Assembly: GCF_018614525.1 (NCBI RefSeq)
Contig: NZ_JAGGOL010000137.1
Span: 1 to 36,408 of the forward strand
DNA length: 36,408 nucleotides
Direction of reading: 5' to 3'
Origin: Streptomyces sp. ISL-11
Lineage (GTDB): Bacteria > Actinomycetota > Actinomycetes > Streptomycetales > Streptomycetaceae
Position 1 is the first letter of the stretch. Each line of letters opens with the position of its first letter. The position numbers and the translations under genes are program-made. Shown here piece after piece: positions 30,182 to 36,408 of this stretch. The notes under the pieces were generated by a model. The model worked only from the letters and a program-made list of their open reading frames with translations, did no database searches and was not told where the DNA came from.

Positions 30182-30266
30182 AGTCTACGACGTTGTCTTA
30201 GTGGAGAGATATTTACCTTAGCGATGAACTACCCACTTGCCTTAGCGCTAAGAGATCACGTAGGTT
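30182..30266. promoter_or_regulatory. Divergent MarR/nitroreductase promoters with three CTTAG sites
   Basis: The MarR -10 is TAGACT on the minus strand (30182-30187). The nitroreductase promoter is TTGCCT (30237-30242), an 18-base spacer and TAGGTT (30261-30266), seven bases before the ATG. CTTAG occurs at 30197, 30217 and 30241; the last is in the perfect palindrome CTTAGCGCTAAG (30241-30252) between -35 and -10. Sites one and three share TTG(T/C)CTTAG and a trailing AGAGAT. Likely MarR operators. Confidence 0.7.
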
Positions 30267-30272
30267 GTGGCC

Positions 30273-31010
30273 ATGACCGAGAACATGACCGGGGAGCACA
30301 CCCCGCTGACGGTGGCGCAGGCCATCCGCGCACGTCGCAGCATCCGCCACTACCTGCCCGACCCGCTGCCGGCCGAGCAGCTGACCGAACTGCTGGACCT
30401 GACGCTGGAGGCGCCCTCCAGCTGGAACGTCCAGGCGCGCTACGTCGTGGCCGTCACCGATCAGGAGGGACGCGACGGCCTCGTACGGGCCACCGGCGGC
30501 CAGCCGCACCCCGGTGAGGCCCCGGTGACCCTGGTCTTCGTGGCCGCCAGCCGGGCATGGCGCGGGGACCTGGGCGACGTCTACGAGCGGGCGCGCCGCA
30601 ACGACGCGTGGAACCAGGCGTTCATCGACGGCTTCTCGCAGGCGAGCCTGGACTTCCACGAGGATCTCGAACGGCGGGGACTGTTGCGGGAGTACGCGGT
30701 CAAGGACGCGATGATCGCCGCCACCTACGCGATGGTGACCGCCGCCTCCATGGGCCTGGCCAGCTCGCCGATGAACGGCTGGGACGAGGAGGAGGTCAAG
30801 CGGGTCATCGGCATCGGCGACCGCGACGATCTCCACATAGCCCTGCTGCTGCCCGTCGGCAAACCCGCCGAGGAACGCCGGCACCCCGGCCGCCGCCCGC
30901 TCGGGCAGCACGCTTTCGACGGCCGCTTCGGCCGCGGCCTGCCCGGCGCACCGGTGTCCGACCCCGCGTACGCGGCCGTATCCACGCCCGAACCGGCAGT
31001 GGCCCGATGA
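30273..31010 (+). CDS. Nitroreductase family FMN oxidoreductase
   Basis: Predicted flavoprotein of 245 residues that reduces nitro, quinone or similar compounds with NAD(P)H. Family landmarks are the N-terminal AIRARRSIRHYLPDPLP with FMN-phosphate-binding arginines, LTLEAPSSWNVQARYVVAV (substrate and flavin side), and the C-terminal AAASMGLASSPMNGWDEEEVKRVIG-type segment with IALLLPVGKPAEERRHPGR. The ATG at 30273 lies seven bases after TAGGTT and has no Shine-Dalgarno, so it is probably leaderless; a GTG at 30267 is an unlikely alternative. It overlaps the DMT transporter gene by four bases (ATGA). Control by the divergent MarR protein is inferred. Confidence 0.93.
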   Translation: MTENMTGEHTPLTVAQAIRARRSIRHYLPDPLPAEQLTELLDLTLEAPSSWNVQARYVVAVTDQEGRDGLVRATGGQPHPGEAPVTLVFVAASRAWRGDLGDVYERARRNDAWNQAFIDGFSQASLDFHEDLERRGLLREYAVKDAMIAATYAMVTAASMGLASSPMNGWDEEEVKRVIGIGDRDDLHIALLLPVGKPAEERRHPGRRPLGQHAFDGRFGRGLPGAPVSDPAYAAVSTPEPAVAR

Positions 31011-31867
31011 GAGCGAACCAGGTCCTGGCCGACTCCGCCCTCACCGCCCTCGCGCCCGCCGTCTGGGGCTCCACCTACCTCGTCACCACCGAGCTCCTGC
31101 CCCCGGACCGGCCCCTGCTGGCCGCCACGGCACGGGCCCTTCCGGCCGGCCTCGTCCTGCTGGCGGTCGGCCGCAGGCTCCCGCGCGGCATCTGGTGGTG
31201 GCGCGCCCTGGTCCTCGGCGTTCTGAACATCGGCGCCTTCTTCTACCTGCTGTTCGTGGCCGCCTATCACCTGCCGGGCGGGGTCGCGGCGCTGGTGGGG
31301 TCCGTCCAGCCCATGCTCGTGCTCGTCCTGTCGGTGCCCCTGCTGAAGGCGAGAATCAAGGCGGTCCAGGCGGCCACCTGCGCCCTGGGCGCGGCCGGCA
31401 TCGGTCTGCTGGTGCTGGGGCCGCGGGCGGGGCTGGACGCGGTGGGGATCGGCGCGGGGCTCCTGGGCGCGGCGAGCATGGCGACCGGGATCGTGCTCGC
31501 CAAGCGCTGGGGGCGGCCGGCCGGCGTGGGGGTGCTGACCTTCACGGGCTGGCAGCTGACGGTCGGCGGGCTCGTCCTCGCGCCGGTCATGCTGATCGGC
31601 GAGGGCCTGCCCGCCACGGTCACCGGCGCGAATCTCGCCGGGTTCGCCTATCTGAGTGTCGTCGGGGCGCTGTTCGCCTACGCGATCTGGTTCCGGGGCC
31701 TGGAGCGGCTGCCCGCCCTCTCGGTGTCGTTCCTGAGCTTCACCTCACCGCTGGCGGCGACGGTCCTCGGCTACGTCGTCCTGGGCCAGACCCTGTCGGC
31801 CGTGCAGATCGCCGGCGCCCTGGCGGTCGTCGCGGCGGTCGTCCTCGCCCAGCCCCGGCGCCGCTGA
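31007..31867 (+). CDS. DMT superfamily (EamA) transporter
   Basis: 286 residues with ten predicted helices in two EamA repeats. Repeat one starts LTALAPAVWGSTYLVTTELL and includes GVLNIGAFFYLLFVAAYHLPGG; repeat two includes LGAASMATGIVLAKRWG and the final AGFAYLSVVGALFAYAIWFRGLERLPA with LSFTSPLAATVLGYVVLGQ. These are typical of drug/metabolite exporters of the RhaT/YdcZ kind. Its ATG overlaps the nitroreductase stop by four bases, so the pair is translationally coupled; the oxidoreductase may modify and this protein export the same compound (inference). Ends at a hairpin shared with icmA. Confidence 0.92.
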   Translation: MRANQVLADSALTALAPAVWGSTYLVTTELLPPDRPLLAATARALPAGLVLLAVGRRLPRGIWWWRALVLGVLNIGAFFYLLFVAAYHLPGGVAALVGSVQPMLVLVLSVPLLKARIKAVQAATCALGAAGIGLLVLGPRAGLDAVGIGAGLLGAASMATGIVLAKRWGRPAGVGVLTFTGWQLTVGGLVLAPVMLIGEGLPATVTGANLAGFAYLSVVGALFAYAIWFRGLERLPALSVSFLSFTSPLAATVLGYVVLGQTLSAVQIAGALAVVAAVVLAQPRRR

Positions 31868-31883
31868 GGCGGCGACGCCGGGG
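31853..31883. terminator. Hairpin over the DMT stop codon, convergent with icmA
   Basis: CCCCGG-CGCCGC (31853-31864), loop TGAG, GCGGCG (31869-31874), a three-base bulge ACG, then CCGGGG (31878-31883). The loop contains the stop codon of the transporter gene. 18 bases remain to the icmA stop. Confidence 0.65.
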
Positions 31884-31901
31884 ACCGGTGGCCCGTAGGA
31901 G

Positions 31902-33602
31902 TCAGAAGCCGGCCGGCTCCGTGTACGTGCCCCACTCCTCGCGCAGGACGTCGCAGATCTCGCCCAGCGTGGCCTCGGCGCGGACCGCCTCCAGCATGGG
32001 CTCGATCATGTTCGAGCCGTCGCGGGCGGCGGCCAGCATCGCCGAGAGGGCGGTGGTGACCCGCGCGTCGTCGCGCCCCGCCTTGCGGCCCACCAGCTCG
32101 CGGACCTGCTCGCGCTCCACCTCGTGGCTGACCCGCAGGATCTCCAGGTCGCCGGTGACCGAGCCGTGGTGGCAGTTGACGCCGACGACCCGCTTGTCGC
32201 CCTTCTCCAGCGCCTGCTGATAGCGGAAGGCGCTCTCGGCGATCTCGCCGGTGAACCAGCCGTCCTCGATGCCGCGCAGGATGCCGGAGGTGATCGGTCC
32301 GATCGGGTGCCGGCCGTCCGGCACGGACCGCGTGCCCCGTTCCCGTATCTGGTCGAAGATCTTCTCGGCCTCGGCCTCGATGCGGTCGGTGAGCTGCTCG
32401 ACGTACCAGGAACCGCCCAGCGGGTCCGCGACGTTGGCGACGCCGGTCTCCTCCATCAGCACCTGCTGCGTCCGCAGGGCGATCTCGGCGGCCTGTTCGC
32501 TCGGGAGGGCGAGGGTCTCGTCCAGGGCGTTGGTGTGCAGGGAGTTCGTCCCGCCCAGGACGGCGGCCAGGGCCTCCACCGCCGTGCGGACGACGTTGTT
32601 GTACGGCTGCTGGGCGGTCAGCGAGACGCCCGCCGTCTGCGTGTGGAAGCGCAGCCACTGCGCCTTGTCGGACCGGGCGCCGTAGACGTCCTTCATCCAG
32701 CGGGCCCAGATCCGGCGGGCCGCGCGGAACTTGGCGATCTCCTCGAAGAAGTCGACGTGCGCGTCGAAGAAGAAGGACAGCCCCGAGGCGAACGTGTCCA
32801 CGTCCAGGCCGCGGCTCAGGCCCAGCTCGACGTAGCCGAAGCCGTCGGCGAGGGTGTACGCGAGCTCCTGCGCGGCCGTCGCGCCGGCCTCGCGGATGTG
32901 ATAGCCGGAGACGGAGAGCGGCTTGTAGGCGGGGATGGAGCGGGCGCAGTGCTCCATCAGGTCGCCGATCAGGCGCAGGTGGGGCTCGGGCGGGAAGAGC
33001 CACTCCTTCTGCGCGATGTACTCCTTGAAGATGTCCGTCTGGAGCGTGCCGTTGAGTATCGCCGGGTCGACGCCCTGCCGCTCGGCGGCGACCAGGTACA
33101 TGCAGAAGACGGGCACGGCGGGACCGCTGATCGTCATCGACGTCGTCACGTCGCCGAGCGGGATGTCCTTGAAGAGGATCTCCATGTCGGCGGCGGAGTC
33201 GATGGCGACACCGCAGTGGCCGACCTCGCCGAGGGAGCGCGGGTCGTCGCTGTCGCGGCCCATGAGGGTGGGCATGTCGAAGGCGACGGAGAGGCCGCCG
33301 CCGCCGGCGGCGAGGATCATCTTGTAGCGCTCGTTGGTCTGCTCGGCGTTGCCGAAGCCGGCGAACTGACGGATGGTCCAGGTCCGGCCGCGGTAGCCCG
33401 TCGCGTACAGACCCCGGGTGAAGGGGTACTCCCCCGGCCAGCCGATCCGCTCGAAGCCCTCGTACACATCGCCGGGCCGGGGCCCGTAGACGGGCTCGAC
33501 CTCGTCGCCCGAGAGCGTCGTGAAGTCCGCCTCGCGCTTGCGCGCCGCGTCGTAGCGGGCCTGCCAGCGGCCGCGCCCCGCCTCGATCGCTGCTGCGTCC
33601 AT
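31902..33602 (-). CDS. icmA: Isobutyryl-CoA mutase large subunit
   Basis: B12-dependent isomerisation of isobutyryl-CoA and n-butyryl-CoA, linking valine breakdown with fatty-acid and polyketide precursors. 566 residues, the length I recall for S. cinnamonensis IcmA. The TIM-barrel substrate domain is complete (TWTIRQFAGFGNAEQTNERYK, GGLSVAFDMPTLMGRDSDD, GSWYVEQLTDRIEAEAEK), and the C-terminal B12 domain (DxHxxG) is absent, so a separate small subunit IcmB is needed; it is not in this window. Diagnostic residues are F80 (IRQFAGFG) and Q198 (EYIAQKEW), where methylmalonyl-CoA mutase has Tyr and Arg (Y89, R207 in P. shermanii). This excludes a plain methylmalonyl-CoA mutase. GGAGAGG lies about ten bases before the ATG. 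A 24-bp palindrome lies 82-105 bases upstream. Confidence 0.95.
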   Translation of the reverse strand: MDAAAIEAGRGRWQARYDAARKREADFTTLSGDEVEPVYGPRPGDVYEGFERIGWPGEYPFTRGLYATGYRGRTWTIRQFAGFGNAEQTNERYKMILAAGGGGLSVAFDMPTLMGRDSDDPRSLGEVGHCGVAIDSAADMEILFKDIPLGDVTTSMTISGPAVPVFCMYLVAAERQGVDPAILNGTLQTDIFKEYIAQKEWLFPPEPHLRLIGDLMEHCARSIPAYKPLSVSGYHIREAGATAAQELAYTLADGFGYVELGLSRGLDVDTFASGLSFFFDAHVDFFEEIAKFRAARRIWARWMKDVYGARSDKAQWLRFHTQTAGVSLTAQQPYNNVVRTAVEALAAVLGGTNSLHTNALDETLALPSEQAAEIALRTQQVLMEETGVANVADPLGGSWYVEQLTDRIEAEAEKIFDQIRERGTRSVPDGRHPIGPITSGILRGIEDGWFTGEIAESAFRYQQALEKGDKRVVGVNCHHGSVTGDLEILRVSHEVEREQVRELVGRKAGRDDARVTTALSAMLAAARDGSNMIEPMLEAVRAEATLGEICDVLREEWGTYTEPAGF

Positions 33603-33683
33603 GGTGTCGTCCGCCTCTCCGCGCCCCCGGCGCGAGCTCTTTCGATGATCGGCGGCTGGTGCCGCGCGGGCCGCCTCACGCGA

Positions 33684-33707
33684 ATTTACTAGGACGTCCT
33701 AGTAAAT
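33684..33707. promoter_or_regulatory. Perfect 24-bp palindrome upstream of icmA
   Basis: ATTTACTAGGAC (33684-33695) and GTCCTAGTAAAT (33696-33707) are perfect mirror arms. AT-rich ends around a GGACGTCC core look like a TetR-family operator. It lies upstream of icmA and 14 bases beyond the hairpin that ends the DUF3817-like gene. No TetR gene is adjacent, so the regulator is probably encoded elsewhere. Confidence 0.8.
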
Positions 33708-33720
33708 GGTCGCGCAAGAG

Positions 33721-33749
33721 CGCCCCGAACACAAGGGGTGTCCGGGGCG
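33721..33749 (-). terminator. Terminator of the DUF3817-like gene
   Basis: CGCCCCGAACAC (33721-33732), five-base loop, GTGTCCGGGGCG (33738-33749): a 12-bp stem with a single A-C mismatch, 27 bases after the minus-strand stop. Confidence 0.7.
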
Positions 33750-33775
33750 GTGTCGCTGCCGCGAGCGGCCGGGGC

Positions 33776-34108
33776 TCAGGCGGTGGCGCCGGAGGGCTCG
33801 TCGATGATCAGGGGCTCCAGCTCCTTGACGGCGTTGCGCTCCACGAAGAACGCCGCCGTCGGGATCGTGCCCGCGACCAGCACCCAGGCCAGCTTGCCGA
33901 ACGGCCACTTCGCCTTGGAACCCATGTCGAAGGCGAAGACCAGGTAGAGCACGAAGAGCCAGCCGTGCGCGATGGCGATGATCCGGACGGCGCCCGAGAC
34001 GTCCATGTCCAGCAGGTACTTGGCGATCATGCCGAGTGTCAGCAGGACCAGCAGTACGCCGGTGATGTACGCCAGCACGCGGTAACGGGTCAGGACAGCT
34101 CTCTTCAT
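33776..34108 (-). CDS. DUF3817-like small membrane protein
   Basis: 110 residues, function unknown, about three helices: YRVLAYITGVLLVLLTLGMIA, IIAIAHGWLFVLYLVFAF and LAWVLVAGTIPTAAFFVER. The HGWLFVLYLVFAFD segment is characteristic of the DUF3817 family (from memory). ATG 34108 is chosen because the sequence further upstream is Ala/Gly/Arg-rich shadow translation. No Shine-Dalgarno is seen; TACGCT (34116-34121, minus) ends seven bases before the ATG, so it may be leaderless, or it may be read from the MarR message 53 bases upstream. Confidence 0.88.
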   Translation of the reverse strand: MKRAVLTRYRVLAYITGVLLVLLTLGMIAKYLLDMDVSGAVRIIAIAHGWLFVLYLVFAFDMGSKAKWPFGKLAWVLVAGTIPTAAFFVERNAVKELEPLIIDEPSGATA

Positions 34109-34161
34109 GCGTACGAGCGTAACCGCACGTTCCGGGGCGATCCACGCCGCCCCTCCGCGGG

Positions 34162-34698
34162 TCACTCCTCCGGGGAGCCGTCCTCGTCCCGCCCGTCCTC
34201 GAAGTCCTTCGCCGCCACCCGCAGCGGCCGCAGCAGCTCGAAGATCGACCCGCACTCCTCGGCGTCGTAGACCCCGAGCCCGAAGTCCATCGCCATCAGG
34301 TCGCGCGTGGCCGCGTCGACGACCTCGCGCCCCTTGTCGGTGATCGAGGCGAGCGTGCCCCGCCCGTCCTTGGGATTGGGGCGCTTGTCGACGAAGCCCG
34401 CCGTCACCAGCCGGTCGACCGTGTTGGTGACGGACGTGGGATGCACCATCAGCCGCTCGCCGATCTTGGACATCGGCAGCTCACCGGCCTTGCTGAAGGT
34501 CAGCAGCACCAGCGCCTCGTACCGGGCGAACGTCAGCCCGTACGGCTTGACGACCGCGTCGACCTGCCCGAGCAGGATCTGGTGGGCCCGCATGATCGAG
34601 GTGATCGCCGCCATGGACGGCACGGATCCCCAGCGCCGCTTCCAGAGCTCGTCGGCGCGGGCGATGGGATCGAAGGGAAGGCTGAGCGGCTTGGGCAC
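34162..34698 (-). CDS. MarR family transcriptional regulator
   Basis: 178-residue winged-helix regulator. The DNA-binding part is FARYEALVLLTFSKAGELPMSKIGERLMVHPTSVTNTVDRLVTAGFVDKRPNPKDGRGTLASIT (about 58-121), with the wing at PNPKDGRG. A long N-terminal helix region and an acidic tail (EDGRDEDGSPEE) flank it. The GTG at 34698 lies six bases after TAGGCT (34705-34710, minus) and has no Shine-Dalgarno, so a leaderless message is likely. It is followed by the DUF3817-like gene after 53 bases, which may be its target or partner. Ligand unknown. Confidence 0.91.
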   Translation of the reverse strand: MPKPLSLPFDPIARADELWKRRWGSVPSMAAITSIMRAHQILLGQVDAVVKPYGLTFARYEALVLLTFSKAGELPMSKIGERLMVHPTSVTNTVDRLVTAGFVDKRPNPKDGRGTLASITDKGREVVDAATRDLMAMDFGLGVYDAEECGSIFELLRPLRVAAKDFEDGRDEDGSPEE

Positions 34699-34777
34699 GG
34701 TACGAGCCTACCGCCCGGCCATATCGTGATTCCGGCCGTCTCGGACTCCGGACAGCCGGGCGTCAACGCCGCTCCGC

Positions 34778-35119
34778 CTACGTGTTCTTCGCCTCGCGCA
34801 CCAGCTCCGCCGCGGCCCGCAGGCTCAGGCCCCGCTCCGCCTGCCGCACCGCCTTGATGGCGCGGACCTCCTGCCGCACCGGGTCCACTCCCGCCGCCGC
34901 GAGGACGCCGCGCACCCACTCGGCGCGGGCTTCCGCCTCCGGCCGGGCCGCGCACCCGGCGATGAGCGCGGCCGCCCGCTCCAGGCCCGGCCGCTCCTCG
35001 TCGCTCGCGCCGGCCAGCGCCTCGCGCACCGCGTCGGCGACCGCCTCGGTGTCCCGCAGCACGAGGACCTCGTGCGCGATCCCGGTGCTCCTGCCGCCAC
35101 CGTTCAAGAATTCCAGCAT
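34778..35119 (-). CDS. Small soluble protein of unknown function
   Basis: 113 residues; not recognised. It begins MLEFLNGGGRSTGIAHEVLVLRD and is Ala/Glu/Arg-rich and mostly helical by composition, with two similar segments RAEWVRGVLAAAGVDPVRQE and RQAERGLSLRAAAELVREA that could form a helical bundle. No membrane segment, metal motif or signal peptide. ATG 35119 is chosen because GGGAGGGG lies seven bases upstream; a longer start at 35173 would overlap the MFS gene. It lies 34 bases after the MFS stop in the same direction, so the two may be co-transcribed. Homologues in Streptomyces are likely but were not checked. Confidence 0.75.
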   Translation of the reverse strand: MLEFLNGGGRSTGIAHEVLVLRDTEAVADAVREALAGASDEERPGLERAAALIAGCAARPEAEARAEWVRGVLAAAGVDPVRQEVRAIKAVRQAERGLSLRAAAELVREAKNT

Positions 35120-35153
35120 CAGCCGGCCCCTCCCTGTCCACAAACGCTTTCGA

Positions 35154-36353
35154 TCACGCCGAGCGTATGACAAGCCGCACCGCCAGCCCCACGCCCACCG
35201 TGCCGACGACGCCCACGCCCGCGACCACCGTGTGCGCCGGCGCGAACTCCGCCACCGCGCCGGCCAGCGCCATGCCCAGCCCCTGGATCGTCATCGTCCC
35301 GGCCGTCTGGAGCGTCATCGCCCGGCCCCGCAGCTCCTCCGGCACCGCCGCGATGAACCACTGGTCGAGCCCCAGGGTGTACGCGACGCCCAGCCCGGCC
35401 GAGGCGAGCACGAGCACGGCCCAGCCGACGGAGGGCGTCAGGGCGTACGCGAGGAAGGGCAGCAGCAGCGCGGCCGCCAGCGGCAGGGTGACCCGCTCCC
35501 TGCCGCGCGCGCTCAGCAGCGACCCCGCGAGCACCTCGCCCACGATCGACCCCACCGGCATCCCGGCCATCAACAACCCCATGCCGACCGGGCCGGCGCC
35601 GATCTCGTCGGCGTACGGGGCCGCGAGCGCCTCCGGGGCCACCAGGAAGAACGGCGGCATCCACGACAGCAGGAGCAGCGCCCGTATCCGGCGGTGGACG
35701 AGGAGCAGGCGCACGCCCGACAGCGAGGACGTCAGCAGGGCCGCGCCGTCGCCCGTACGGCCCGTCCGCTGCCGCGTGCCCAGGCGCAGCAGCAGCGCCG
35801 AGGCGAGGAAGCCGGCGGCGGTGGTGGTGAGCGCGGTACGCGGCGCGACGGCCGTGAGCAGCAGCCCGCCCGCCGCGAAGCCGGCGAGCTGCGCGCCCTG
35901 GGCGACGATCCGGATCAAGGAGCGGCCCAGGACGAACAGTTCGCCCTCACCGAGGATGTCGCCCATCGTCGCCGCCCTCGTGCCGGCCAGGACGGGCCCG
36001 ATCGCGGCGCTGAGGCACCGCAGGGCGAGCAGGCCGGCGACGGGCGTCGCGGGCAGCGCCATCGCGACGGCGCTCGCGGCGCACAGCAGGTTGCACACGA
36101 CGAGCACCCGGCGCGCGGGGTAACGGTCGGCGACCCCGGACAGCAGGGTGCCGCCCGCCACGTACGGCAGGAAGCCGAGGGCGAAGGTCAGCGCGCTCAT
36201 CAGCGGCGAGCCGGTCATGCGGTACACGAGGACGGACAGGGCGATCTCCCCGACCACGAGGCCGAGGAGGGACAGCAGGTGGGCGGCGAAGACGGCACGG
36301 AACTCGCGCACGGCGAAGACGGCCGCATAGCCGGCCGGGAGGGTCGTGGACAT
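35154..36353 (-). CDS. MFS transporter, 12 helices
   Basis: About 399 residues; a predicted exporter of unknown substrate. Helices are evident from AHLLSLLGLVVGEIALSVLVY, followed by the loop motif GVADRYPARRVLVVCNLL between helices 2 and 3 (the family's G-x-x-x-D-R-x-x-R-R pattern). A central loop (RTGRTGDGAALLTSSLSGV) separates the halves, and the C-terminus runs AGAVAEFAPAHTVVAGVGVVGTVGVGLAVRL. It resembles the MFS_3/EntS-like group of actinobacterial exporters, without more specific assignment. ATG 36353 is preferred over TTG 36359; neither has a clear Shine-Dalgarno. The small unknown gene follows 34 bases downstream. Confidence 0.88.
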   Translation of the reverse strand: MSTTLPAGYAAVFAVREFRAVFAAHLLSLLGLVVGEIALSVLVYRMTGSPLMSALTFALGFLPYVAGGTLLSGVADRYPARRVLVVCNLLCAASAVAMALPATPVAGLLALRCLSAAIGPVLAGTRAATMGDILGEGELFVLGRSLIRIVAQGAQLAGFAAGGLLLTAVAPRTALTTTAAGFLASALLLRLGTRQRTGRTGDGAALLTSSLSGVRLLLVHRRIRALLLLSWMPPFFLVAPEALAAPYADEIGAGPVGMGLLMAGMPVGSIVGEVLAGSLLSARGRERVTLPLAAALLLPFLAYALTPSVGWAVLVLASAGLGVAYTLGLDQWFIAAVPEELRGRAMTLQTAGTMTIQGLGMALAGAVAEFAPAHTVVAGVGVVGTVGVGLAVRLVIRSA

Positions 36354-36408
36354 GATCAAAAGCGTGCCGGGTGGCGGGGACGGGCTCTAAACGATGTCCC
36401 GTAAGGGG

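Noticed and set aside
31902..33602. Methylmalonyl-CoA mutase large subunit
   Set aside because: F80 and Q198 and the missing B12 domain indicate isobutyryl-CoA mutase IcmA.
1..36408. tRNA, rRNA, insertion sequence, phage or attachment-site signatures
   Set aside because: None seen on reading both strands: no transposase motifs, tRNA-like CCA-ended cloverleaf or integrase gene.

Overview
The window is high-GC actinobacterial DNA. Its GC-rich third codon positions, GTG and TTG starts, TAG(A/G)(T/C)T-type -10 elements, long perfect inverted repeats as terminators, a single TTA codon, and gene content all point to a Streptomyces chromosome (Kitasatospora cannot be excluded). From memory, the order icmA - thioredoxin - pyk - ackA - pta - pfkA - ... 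- glgB matches the S. coelicolor segment around SCO5415 to SCO5440, read here in the opposite direction. That comparison was not run. This is core chromosome: no rRNA, tRNA, insertion sequence, phage gene or CRISPR array was seen.

Layout. 1-2.9 kb: glycogen branching enzyme glgB with a long repetitive Pro/Ala/Gly-rich N-terminal extension. 2.9-5.3 kb: a 14-helix MFS exporter divergent from its TetR repressor, with two abutting palindromic operators and a third degenerate one between them. 5.3-12.7 kb: solute-binding protein and one permease of a CUT1 sugar importer on the minus strand, then a CitB/DctR-type response regulator and CitA/DcuS-type sensor kinase (minus), a DctA dicarboxylate symporter (plus), and the second CUT1 permease (plus). 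12.9-18 kb: an AraC-family regulator carrying the only TTA codon found in the window, then a MacB/FtsX-type ABC exporter behind a long leader containing an intrinsic terminator.

18-24.4 kb is central metabolism: pfkA (minus), divergent from pta-ackA and then pyk. These encode ATP-phosphofructokinase, the acetyl-phosphate/acetate pathway and pyruvate kinase. 24.4-27.7 kb: repeats and terminators, then a three-gene minus-strand operon for DUF6230-like, DUF6114-like and low-complexity secreted proteins of unknown function. This is the most plausible undescribed system here, because the first and third proteins appear to share a C-terminal motif. 27.8-31.9 kb: a CnoX/YbbN-like thioredoxin-TPR protein, a TetR regulator, and a MarR regulator divergent from a nitroreductase-DMT transporter pair.

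31.9-36.4 kb: the isobutyryl-CoA mutase large subunit icmA, with a perfect 24-bp palindrome upstream, a DUF3817-like membrane protein, a second MarR regulator, a small unknown protein and a second MFS transporter. Candidate operators and promoters recur at the regulator loci. Several starts (pyk, nitroreductase, both MarR genes, possibly DUF3817 and the sensor kinase) lie 6-7 nt after a -10-like hexamer and so look leaderless. All functional calls rest on motif recognition by eye. No alignment or database search was run.
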